From contig JALHDK010000061.1 in NCBI GenBank assembly GCA_022838965.1, forward strand, positions 1 through 14,213: 14,213 bases of DNA, in the 5' to 3' direction. A model generated the notes under the pieces. The model searched no databases and was not told the origin of the DNA. It worked only from the letters and a program-made list of their open reading frames with translations. Each line of letters opens with the position of its first letter. Positions within the stretch are counted from its first letter, which is position 1. Shown here one piece after another: positions 1 to 5,334 of this stretch. Both the position numbers and the translations under genes were made by a program. This DNA comes from Actinomycetales bacterium (GTDB lineage: Bacteria > Actinomycetota > Actinomycetes > Actinomycetales > Actinomycetaceae).

Positions 1-324
1 GCCGAGGTAGACGTACACCGTGCCGGGGACGCCGCCCATCGCAAACGGCGCCTCGTTGTAGCTGAAGAGGCACGGGGTGGTCAGGTCGGCATTCCGCCCG
101 CTGCGCGCGCTCGGGTTTGCGCCGAGAGGGAGTTGGATGTAGGACAGACTGATATCCCAGTCCTCATCGCGCAGAACATCTGCCGCCACGTACCAGGCCA
201 GGTTGTTGAGGCCGAGGTTGTTCAGCGGGGTGGTCACCTCAGCGCGGATCCCCTCGCCATCCTGGGCATCCCACATGTACTTGACGTCGACGCCAAGCCG
301 GCCGAACTGCTCGCCCGCGTTGGT
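1..324 (-). CDS. Coding tail of an unrecognised protein, no start codon, runs off left edge
   Basis: The minus strand from 324 to 1 is 108 codons without a stop, with coding-like codon use: a hand count gives GC in the third position in 93 of 108 codons, apparently lower than the neighbours. The translation is rich in N, W, Y and D and looks like a folded protein, with stretches such as LNNLGLNNLAWYV, DWDISLSYIQLPLG and GTVYVYLG that suggest beta structure. I do not recognise the family. It begins directly after the TGA of the DUF6459 gene and in the same frame. There is no ATG, GTG or TTG before an ATG at 276, which has no ribosome-binding site and would cut into the coding-like stretch. It is therefore probably a 5'-truncated gene joined here by a deletion, rearrangement or chimeric assembly. 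Read-through of the TGA is less likely. The rest lies outside the window. Confidence 0.5.
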
Positions 325-852
325 TCAACCGATCTCGAGGGCGGTGACGAGCCAGCGTCCCCGGTGGAGCTCCACCCGGAGCGCGGCCGCGCGGAAACGG
401 GTCCCGTCGTGCAGCGTGACGCTCGCCTCCTTCCGCGAGTCGTCGACGTCGGAGAGGACGACTGAGCGGATCCGCACGCTCGAGGTGCGGGCCTGGCCGG
501 CGACGCGCTGCGCGAGGCCGGCCCTCCTGGCGAGGGCCTGGAACACCGGGGTGGCGAGCCAGCGGGACAGCTGGTTGATCGGCCGGAGACCCAGGAGGCC
601 CTCCACCGCCGTCTGGGCGACGGCCGCCGACCACTGGGCGGCGTCGGGGAGCGGGCGCGGTCCCGTGACCGGCGGGAGCGGCACCCGGGCGGTGCCGCCC
701 CCGGCGGGAGACGCCGAGCAGCGGAATCGCACCGGGTCCCAGTGGGGGGACCGAGGCGCTCGGGGACCGCGTCCGGGGCCGGCCGGCGGGCGCGTGTCCG
801 GTGGCCGGGTCGTCGTGGCGGGCAGGGAGGCGACGGCGTCGTGCACGGTCAT
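325..852 (-). CDS. DUF6459 (Rv3230-region type) conserved actinobacterial protein
   Basis: A protein of 175 residues. The first ~70 residues are Pro/Arg/Thr-rich and look disordered. The C-terminal ~100 residues are the conserved part, with a helix (LPDAAQWSAAVAQTAVEGLLG), the LRPINQLSRWL segment, and a beta-rich end running from VRIRSVVLSDVDD to GRWLVTALEIG. This pattern matches the DUF6459 family, of unknown function, that sits next to LysM proteins in many Actinobacteria. The start ATG overlaps the LysM gene's TGA as ATGA, so the two are translationally coupled and probably act together. No signal peptide or membrane segment is visible. The stop is followed in the same frame by the start-less coding tail, so the usual downstream context seems to be missing. 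The family call rests on pattern memory and context; the cellular role is unknown. Confidence 0.72.
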   Translation of the reverse strand: MTVHDAVASLPATTTRPPDTRPPAGPGRGPRAPRSPHWDPVRFRCSASPAGGGTARVPLPPVTGPRPLPDAAQWSAAVAQTAVEGLLGLRPINQLSRWLATPVFQALARRAGLAQRVAGQARTSSVRIRSVVLSDVDDSRKEASVTLHDGTRFRAAALRVELHRGRWLVTALEIG

Positions 853-1547
853 CGCGCCGCCTCCGGAACGATGAGGACGTCGCCGGGGTGGATCAGGTCC
901 GGGTGTTCCGCGAGGTGCGGGTTCGCGGAGATGTAGGCGCGGACGCGCGCCGCGACGGCGGCCGCGCTGCCCTCGCCGAGGTCGTCGTCGGCGATCTCCC
1001 ACAGGCACTCGCCCGGCTCCACCGTGTGGGTGGACGGCGGTGGGTCGGCCGCGGGCTGCTGCCCGTGGCCGGACGCCACCTCCCCTGCGGCGACCTGTGC
1101 GGCGGGGGCGACGGCGACGGTGGCGCCCCACGACACGTCGTCGGGGGTCGCGGCACCGGCCGGCGCGACCGACAGCAGCGTCATTGCCGTCCCGATCGCG
1201 AGGCGCCGTGCGACGGGTGCGCCCCAGGACGCGACGCCGAGCTCGCGGTGCACCAGGGTCCCCACCAGGAGCGCGATCCCGGTGAGCGCGTACCACACCG
1301 CGGTGGCGGCGCCGACGGCGAGGGCGGCCACGGCGATCGCGGCGTCAGGCCGGAAGGGCGCGGCATCCAGCCGCGCGAGCTGCACCGGCAGTTGCTGGGC
1401 GATGACCAGGGCCGCCGCGCTGGCCAGCAGGACGGTCGCGGCGCCTCCCGACGCGGCCCGGTGCTCCGCCGCCGGCGGGCGGACACCCGCCGGGACCCGT
1501 TCCCCCCTGAGGTCGGCGCGGATTCGGTACTCCGTGCAGCGCTCCAT
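849..1547 (-). CDS. Membrane-anchored LysM domain protein
   Basis: A protein of 232 residues. The N-terminal half carries three hydrophobic segments (about 36-52, 70-97 and 113-131). A Pro/Ala-rich linker (about 135-170) follows, then a single LysM domain at about 172-228 (THTVEPGECLWEIA ... NPHLAEHPDLIHPGDVLIVP). LysM domains bind the N-acetylglucosamine backbone of peptidoglycan, so the protein probably sits in the membrane with its C-terminus at the wall. The start at 1547 is set by a strong ribosome-binding site, AAAGGGGGG, four bases or fewer upstream; an open frame continues upstream but only as a shadow of genes on the other strand. It is coupled to DUF6459 downstream by ATGA. Its promoter must lie in the AT-rich region shared with the divergent 1659 gene, so the phased repeats there are in position to control it. 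Function beyond wall binding is not known. Confidence 0.82.
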   Translation of the reverse strand: MERCTEYRIRADLRGERVPAGVRPPAAEHRAASGGAATVLLASAAALVIAQQLPVQLARLDAAPFRPDAAIAVAALAVGAATAVWYALTGIALLVGTLVHRELGVASWGAPVARRLAIGTAMTLLSVAPAGAATPDDVSWGATVAVAPAAQVAAGEVASGHGQQPAADPPPSTHTVEPGECLWEIADDDLGEGSAAAVAARVRAYISANPHLAEHPDLIHPGDVLIVPEAAR

Positions 1548-1556
1548 GTGCCCCCC

Positions 1557-1596
1557 TTTGATGCTGTTTGATGCATTTAGAGCATGTTTGATGGCA
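1557..1596. repeat. Four tandem 10-bp phased direct repeats in a divergent promoter
   Basis: Four consecutive 10-bp units begin at 1557 (TTTGATGCTG), 1567 (TTTGATGCAT), 1577 (TTTAGAGCAT) and 1587 (TTTGATGGCA). The third is degenerate but keeps the TTT and GC positions. The period equals one turn of B-DNA, so all copies lie on the same helix face. The block is strikingly AT-rich for this GC-rich window. It begins 10 bases upstream of the LysM start codon (minus strand), next to its ribosome-binding site, and about 50 bases before the start of the divergent 1659 gene. This is typical of a cooperative, head-to-tail protein-binding site. Confidence 0.65.
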
Positions 1597-1622
1597 CTAG
1601 CAATAGCGGCTTCGCCGGAGGT

Positions 1623-1651
1623 TTGTCCAGCGCCGTCCACAGCCGTACCGT
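1623..1651 (+). promoter_or_regulatory. Sigma-70-type promoter giving a leaderless mRNA for the 1659 gene
   Basis: A -35 box TTGTCC (1623-1628), a 17-bp spacer and a -10 box TACCGT (1646-1651) are followed after seven bases by ATG at 1659. The predicted transcription start coincides with the start codon, so the mRNA would be leaderless. No ribosome-binding site is needed and none is seen. Confidence 0.6.
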
Positions 1652-1658
1652 GAACCCC

Positions 1659-2192
1659 ATGGACACCCGGTGGGAGCGGCTCTTCGCCGACCTGGAAGGT
1701 CAGCTCGGGGAGTCGTTCGACGAGGACGAGATCCCCGAGCTCGTGGAGGCGGAGCGCGTGTCCGTCCGGCTGTGTGACCGGCTCCGGGGTCGCGTGGGCC
1801 AGGCCCTGGAGGTGGTGACCACGGACGGGACCCGGGTGCGCGGCACCCTCCTCGACGCGGAGGCGGGGTGGATCGTGCTCCGGGAGCGGCGCGGTGACAC
1901 GCTCGTTCCGACGCACGCGGTGGCCACCTGCGCGCCCCTGGGCTCCGCGGCCGTCCCGCACGGCGGTGTCGAGCGCTCGTTCGGAGCCGCGCTGCGAGCG
2001 GTCGCCCGGGGTGGCGGGGAGCTGACCTTCGTGGTGGGTGGCGTCCAGATTCGCGGACGGCTCACGGGCGTGGGTGCCGATCACTGTGATGTGAGGCCGG
2101 AGTGGGGGTCCGCGGTGACCATCCCGCTCACGGCGATCCGGCTCGTGTGGGGATGCACGTGGCCGGACGAGTCCCGGGTCCTGCGGCCCTAG
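1659..2192 (+). CDS. Conserved protein with two Sm/Hfq-like beta-barrel repeats
   Basis: A protein of 177 residues belonging to a conserved actinobacterial hypothetical family. An acidic helical N-terminus (about 1-30, DTRWERLFADLEGQLG) precedes two similar beta-rich units. Unit one (about 45-93) reads VGQALEVVTTDGTRVRGTLL, then WIVLRE, then DTLVPTHAVATCAP. Unit two (about 118-165) reads GELTFVVGGVQIRGRL, then GADHCDVRP, then AVTIPLTAIRLV. Each has the order strand, Gly-containing turn, 'G..vrG.L', strand, then 'hP..Ai..v', which resembles Sm1 and Sm2 of Hfq/LSm proteins. This fold reading is inference. ATG 1659 is chosen over the upstream in-frame ATG at 1584 because a -10 box lies exactly seven bases before it and the upstream residues look non-conserved. 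No signal peptide or membrane segment is seen. Its stop codon forms part of the next gene's -10 box. Confidence 0.75.
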   Translation: MDTRWERLFADLEGQLGESFDEDEIPELVEAERVSVRLCDRLRGRVGQALEVVTTDGTRVRGTLLDAEAGWIVLRERRGDTLVPTHAVATCAPLGSAAVPHGGVERSFGAALRAVARGGGELTFVVGGVQIRGRLTGVGADHCDVRPEWGSAVTIPLTAIRLVWGCTWPDESRVLRP

Positions 2193-2195
2193 ACT
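2190..2195 (+). promoter_or_regulatory. -10 box TAGACT for the 2202 gene, overlapping the upstream stop codon
   Basis: TAGACT lies six bases before ATG 2202 and predicts a leaderless transcript. Its first three bases are the TAG stop of the preceding gene. No convincing -35 box is seen 17 bp upstream. Confidence 0.55.
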
Positions 2196-2201
2196 GCGCT
2201 C

Positions 2202-2858
2202 ATGGTCCGGAAGTCCGAAGCGGAGCGGGAACGTGAGGTCGAGGCCGTCCTGGCCACGCGCCGCCGGCACATCCGGTGGGCCCGGTTGACGGTGTTCATC
2301 GCCGTTGTGGCCGTGTTCAGCGCGCTCAGCCAGGGGGAGCCGGAGGTGCGCCAGCGGCTCGCCGGGGTCGGCTTCGGCCTGCTCGCCTGGGTCCTGTGCA
2401 CCGGCATCGCCAACGCCCCGGCGCGGTGGCTCCTCGAGCGGGACTGGTCGCCCGAGCGGGTCCAGGTGGTGACGTCGGCCACCCTGGGGGCGCTGCAGGG
2501 ACTCACCGCGGCGGCCATCGGGAACTACCTCGGAGCGGGGGCCGGGCTGCCGGCGGGGGCGGGCTGGCTGGCGGGCGGTGCCCTGGCCACCGTCGTCGGA
2601 CTGCTGCAGTGGCTGTCCAGCCTGACGCGCACGGACGACGTCGGAGCCGAGGCCCGTCACGTCGCGGCGACGGCGCCCCCTCCTCCCCTCCCGCAGCAGA
2701 CAGCGATCTGGCTGCTCCTCGGCGTCACCTACGCCGTGTGGGTCGGCCTGGCGGCAGACGACGCCGTGTTCGGGCTGGTCGCCGTGGTGGTCCAGGCGGC
2801 ACTGCTCGCCGCGCTCGCCCTCTCGCTACAACGGAGGCGTCCCGGCACGGGCCTGTGA
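2202..2858 (+). CDS. Polytopic membrane protein of unknown function
   Basis: A protein of 218 residues with a charged cytoplasmic-looking N-terminus (MVRKSEAERERE...RRRHIRWAR). About six hydrophobic segments lie near residues 28-44, 53-70, 92-112, 120-138, 168-184 and 189-208, and the tail is Arg-rich (QRRRPGTGL). A Pro-rich stretch (about 158-166) separates the fourth and fifth segments. By the positive-inside rule both ends are probably cytoplasmic. No catalytic motif or known family signature is visible. It has its own leaderless promoter although it lies nine bases after the Sm-like gene, so the two may be both co-transcribed and separately expressed. The last 33 bases overlap the end of the convergent HTH gene. 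I do not recognise the family. Confidence 0.75.
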   Translation: MVRKSEAEREREVEAVLATRRRHIRWARLTVFIAVVAVFSALSQGEPEVRQRLAGVGFGLLAWVLCTGIANAPARWLLERDWSPERVQVVTSATLGALQGLTAAAIGNYLGAGAGLPAGAGWLAGGALATVVGLLQWLSSLTRTDDVGAEARHVAATAPPPPLPQQTAIWLLLGVTYAVWVGLAADDAVFGLVAVVVQAALLAALALSLQRRRPGTGL

Positions 2859-3053
2859 CTCGACACGCGCCGCGTTCTCCGAGTACTTGCGCTGGATGTA
2901 CTCCTCGAGCGCGGTGGTCTCGACGCGCCACTGGTTGCGCCCGCCGACCTGGATCGCGGGGAGCTCGCCCGAGCGCACCATGGCGCGGGCCTGGGCCATG
3001 GAGATGGCCAGGCTCTCCGCCACGTCGGCGAGCGTCAGGAATCGCGCGGTCAT
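2826..3053 (-). CDS. Small MerR/BldC/AlpA-like helix-turn-helix DNA-binding protein
   Basis: A protein of 75 residues made almost entirely of one winged HTH of the excisionase/MerR type: FLTLADVAESLAISMAQARAMV is the helix-turn-helix, followed by GELPAIQVGGRNQWRVETTALEEYI with the wing and closing helix. Single-domain members of this superfamily such as Streptomyces BldC bind direct repeats cooperatively as head-to-tail chains. This protein belongs to a widely conserved actinobacterial group usually found near SAF and CpaE-like genes, as here, and is not linked to any prophage in this window. ATG 3053 is preceded after seven bases by CACACT, a -10 variant, indicating a leaderless mRNA. It converges on and overlaps the 3' end of the membrane gene by 33 bases. 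Its targets are unknown; the phased repeats at 1557-1596 are a plausible candidate. Confidence 0.82.
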   Translation of the reverse strand: MTARFLTLADVAESLAISMAQARAMVRSGELPAIQVGGRNQWRVETTALEEYIQRKYSENAARVESQARAGTPPL

Positions 3054-3060
3054 GACACCA

Positions 3061-3066
3061 AGTGTG
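3061..3066 (-). promoter_or_regulatory. -10 box CACACT for the HTH gene
   Basis: Read on the minus strand, CACACT is followed by seven bases and then ATG 3053. The same hexamer sits upstream of the SAF gene and six bases before ATG 4871, and TACACT sits seven bases before ATG 9774. It therefore looks like a recurrent -10 variant in this genome. Confidence 0.4.
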
Positions 3067-3166
3067 ACACGAGGGGCCACCCGGGCCCCCACGCGGCCAG
3101 CCGCCCTGTGGACAGGCGAGCCGGGCCACCGCGGCACCGGCACACTGGATGTGAAAGGAGCCAACG

Positions 3167-3630
3167 GTGAGCACTGGAACAGCGCGACGGCTGCGGCGGC
3201 CCTCATGGAGGGATCCGCGCCTCGGAGTGGGGATGGTCCTGGTGGCGGCATCGGTCGCGCTGGGTGGGTGGGCCGTGGGCAGCGCGAGCGCCACCGTGCC
3301 GGTGTACGCCGCTGCGCGCCCTCTCACGCCGGGCACCGGTCCGTGGTCCTTCCCGCCGGTGCGCGACTCCCGGACAGCGTCGTCGCGGGCGCCCGTGTCG
3401 ACGTGTGGTTCAATCCCGATCCGCCCTCGGGAGCGAGCGCCCCGACCACCCCGGCACACGTGGTGGCGGGCGACGTCGTCGTCCAGTCGGTCACCCTGGA
3501 CGCCTCCGTGCTGGGGAGCACGGACTTCGGGTCCGTCCAGGTGCTGGTGGATGACGCCGTCCTGCCCGCCCTCCTGCAGGCCATGAGCGCCGACGGGTCG
3601 CTCGTCATCGTGCCCCGCGGCGGGGCGTGA
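3167..3630 (+). pseudogene. SAF-domain (CpaB/FlgA-like) membrane-anchored protein, reading frame broken
   Basis: The gene starts at GTG 3167 with a good ribosome-binding site (AAAGGAG, 3154-3160) and a -10-like CACACT at 3141. The first frame gives a basic N-terminus, one membrane segment (about residues 20-44, LGVGMVLVAASVALGGWAVG) and the opening of a SAF domain (VPVYAAARPLTPGT). At about 3330-3342 the family match jumps to another frame, which continues HRSVVLPAGARLPDSVVAGARVDVWF and ends at TGA 3630. Family members are usually 200 or more residues; the joined product would be about 154, so much of the SAF body is missing. Missing bases must equal 1 modulo 3. SAF proteins of the CpaB type act at the membrane in pilus or secretion assembly, and the next gene is CpaE-like and overlaps by TGATG. 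The break could be a genuine deletion or an assembly error, because both halves are otherwise undecayed. Confidence 0.68.
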
Positions 3631-4853
3631 TGGAGACCGCCGTCCTCCTCGCCGTGCACGGTCCGGGCGAGCCCGAGCTGGTCGCGGCGATGAACGCCAC
3701 CCCGGGCATGGCCGTGACCCGTCGGTGCGCGGACGTGGCCGAACTGCTGGCCGCTGCGGGCGCCCAGGTGGGATCCGTCGCGGTGGTCTCCGCGTCTCAC
3801 CTGGGGATCGATCGCAGCCTGGTCGAGCGCCTCCACCGCATGGGTCTGCGTGTCGTGGGACTGGCGAGTCCCGAGGACCAGGACCGCGTGGCCGCGCTCG
3901 GCCCCGATGCCACGGTCGACGCCGGAGCGGGGCCCGGGGCCGTCATCGCGGCGGTCGCGGCGCTGCGGGGGATCGCGCCCCCGCCCGAGATGCCCGTGCA
4001 GCGCGCCCGTGGCGAGGGCGTGGTCATCGCCGTGTGGGGCACCGCGGGCGCTCCCGGCCGGACCACGGTCGCTGTCAACCTCGCCCATGCGCTGGCGCGC
4101 GAGGGCGCCACGGCCCTGCTCGACGCCGACACGCGCGCGCCGTCCGTGGCCCAGGTCCTCGGTCTGCTGGACGAGTCGTCGTCGATCGCGCTGGCCGTCC
4201 GCGCCGCGAGCCAGGGGCGACTGGACACCCCCACCCTGGAGGCCTGCCTGCCCACCGCGGGAGCCGTGCACGTGATGAGCGGCCTCACCCGGCCGGACCG
4301 CTGGCGGGAGGTGCCGGCGGCGGGGCTCGAGACCGTGCTCGCCCGCTGCGCGGAACGCTTCGCCTTCACGGTCGTGGACATCGCCGGCGGGTGGGAGCCT
4401 GCCGCGCAGGGGTACGAGACCGCCTTCGCCCCGGCGCGCGACGGTGCGCAGGAGGCCGTCCTGCGGAGCTGTGACGTCGTGCTCGTCGTGGGCTCCGCCG
4501 ACCCTGTCGGGATGCACCGGCTGGTCAGCCTCCTGGCTGATCGCCCGCGGGTGACGGCCCGCGAGATCGTGGTCGTCACGCGTGTCCGCGCGTCGGTGGC
4601 GGGGCCGGCGCCCGGCCACGCGGTCCGCGAGGCGCTCGCCCGCTTCGCCGGGGTGGACCGCCCGGTGCTCCTGGTCGATGACCGTCCCGGGCTGGATGCC
4701 GCCCTCCTGCGGGGCGAGTTCCTCGCCGTCGCCCATCCGCGGTCCCCGCTGCTGCGGGGGTTCGAGGAGCTGGCCGGACGCATCACCGGGGCCCAGCGGC
4801 GCCGCGATCGGGACCGCGGGCGCGGCGCGCGTCGCGCCGCCGGAGCGGCCTGA
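3630..4853 (+). CDS. CpaE/ParA-like P-loop protein with degenerate Walker A
   Basis: A protein of 407 residues. Residues 1-115 resemble a pseudo-receiver domain, with alternating strands and helices but no phosphoacceptor pattern I can confirm. Residues 130-385 form a MinD/ParA-type ATPase fold with Walker A-like GTAGAPGRTTVAVNLA (137-152), LLDADTRAPSVAQVLGL after it, Walker B-like FTVVDIAGG (246-254), and CDVVLVVGSADPVG. The Arg-rich tail (389-403) looks disordered. Both lysines of the ParA P-loop are replaced (Ala at the signature position, Arg at the core), which questions ATP hydrolysis. CpaE proteins localise Tad/Flp pilus machinery, but no other Tad genes are in the window. ATG 3630 overlaps the SAF stop as TGATG; a GTG at 3627 is an alternative. 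The pairing with a SAF gene supports a shared membrane or localisation role. Confidence 0.78.
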   Translation: METAVLLAVHGPGEPELVAAMNATPGMAVTRRCADVAELLAAAGAQVGSVAVVSASHLGIDRSLVERLHRMGLRVVGLASPEDQDRVAALGPDATVDAGAGPGAVIAAVAALRGIAPPPEMPVQRARGEGVVIAVWGTAGAPGRTTVAVNLAHALAREGATALLDADTRAPSVAQVLGLLDESSSIALAVRAASQGRLDTPTLEACLPTAGAVHVMSGLTRPDRWREVPAAGLETVLARCAERFAFTVVDIAGGWEPAAQGYETAFAPARDGAQEAVLRSCDVVLVVGSADPVGMHRLVSLLADRPRVTAREIVVVTRVRASVAGPAPGHAVREALARFAGVDRPVLLVDDRPGLDAALLRGEFLAVAHPRSPLLRGFEELAGRITGAQRRRDRDRGRGARRAAGAA

Positions 4854-4858
4854 GCGGG

Positions 4859-4864
4859 CACACT
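4859..4864 (+). promoter_or_regulatory. -10 box CACACT for the DUF6912 gene
   Basis: CACACT is followed by six bases and ATG 4871, predicting a leaderless mRNA. It lies just after the TGA of the CpaE-like gene (4851-4853). Confidence 0.42.
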
Positions 4865-4870
4865 GGGGTC

Positions 4871-5329
4871 ATGCGCATCTACATCCCCGCGTCCGCGACC
4901 GACCTGACGGCCTCCGACCTGCAGCCCTCCCAGGTCCACGGGGTGACCCCGGCGCTGCGGGCTGCCCTTCCCGGGGAGGACGACGAGGTGCTCGAACTGG
5001 TGGCGCTGCTCGCCGCTGCCGACGAGTCCGTCCAGCTGCTGGCGGGGCGGGGTGACGCGCCGCGCCGTGTGGTCCTCGCGGCCGACGTCCCCGACGACGC
5101 CCTGCGCTCCGCCCCGGAGGAGGCGATCGAGACCGCCCTCATTCCCGTCGAACCCATCCCGTGGTCGCGGGTCGTGTCACTCCACGTGGACGAGGAGGAG
5201 GCGGCCGCCGAGATCGCCGCGGCGGCGGCCGGTGACGCGGACGCCTTCGAGCGCTCCGGGGAACGCGACCTGTTGTGGTTCGACGTCACGGAACGCGGGC
5301 AGGTCGCACGTGACCTCCTCGGCGCCTAG
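4871..5329 (+). CDS. DUF6912 family conserved actinobacterial protein
   Basis: A protein of 152 residues. Recognisable family features are the start MRIYIPASATDLTASDLQPSQVHGVTPALRAALP, a helical middle DDEVLELVALLAAADESVQLL, and the strand-helix pattern RRVVLAADVPDD followed by IPVEPIPWSRVVSLHVDEEEAA. The family is small, soluble and of unknown function, and in related genomes it lies close to the HTH/SAF/CpaE-like genes, as here. The protein is strongly acidic in its second half. There is no signal peptide or membrane segment. Its stop codon lies inside a 14-bp palindrome and overlaps the stop of convergent hisN. It appears full length. Confidence 0.75.
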   Translation: MRIYIPASATDLTASDLQPSQVHGVTPALRAALPGEDDEVLELVALLAAADESVQLLAGRGDAPRRVVLAADVPDDALRSAPEEAIETALIPVEPIPWSRVVSLHVDEEEAAAEIAAAAAGDADAFERSGERDLLWFDVTERGQVARDLLGA

Positions 5330-5334
5330 GCGCC
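5321..5334. repeat. 14-bp perfect palindrome spanning two convergent stop codons
   Basis: GGCGCCTAGGCGCC reads the same on both strands. The central CTAG supplies TAG stops to the plus-strand DUF6912 gene (5327-5329) and the minus-strand hisN gene (5328-5326). It could pair in RNA only with a very tight loop and has no following U-run, so terminator activity is doubtful. Confidence 0.6.

Noticed and set aside
274..276. ATG as the start of the left-edge gene
   Set aside because: No ribosome-binding site or -10 box, and coding-like sequence continues upstream to the TGA, so it is probably an internal methionine.
325..1296. Longer version of the DUF6459 frame starting at 1296
   Set aside because: The extension is a shadow of the LysM gene; ATG 852 with the ATGA overlap is the natural start.
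1584..1658. Upstream in-frame start for the Sm-like gene
   Set aside because: It would place the start inside the phased repeats and ahead of the -35/-10 promoter; no ribosome-binding site.
849..2660. A 603-codon open frame on the minus strand extending the LysM protein upstream
   Set aside because: Upstream of 1547 it is the antisense shadow of the Sm-like and membrane genes with repetitive Arg/Pro/Gly composition; the strong ribosome-binding site and AT-rich promoter region fix the start at 1547.
2826..3053. Excisionase of a prophage or integrative element
   Set aside because: The HTH resembles excisionase/AlpA domains, but no integrase, att repeats or phage genes are present and the neighbourhood is conserved chromosomal.
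3324..4736. 470-codon minus-strand open frame
   Set aside because: Antisense shadow of the CpaE-like gene with low-complexity Arg/Gly/Asp composition and no family motif.
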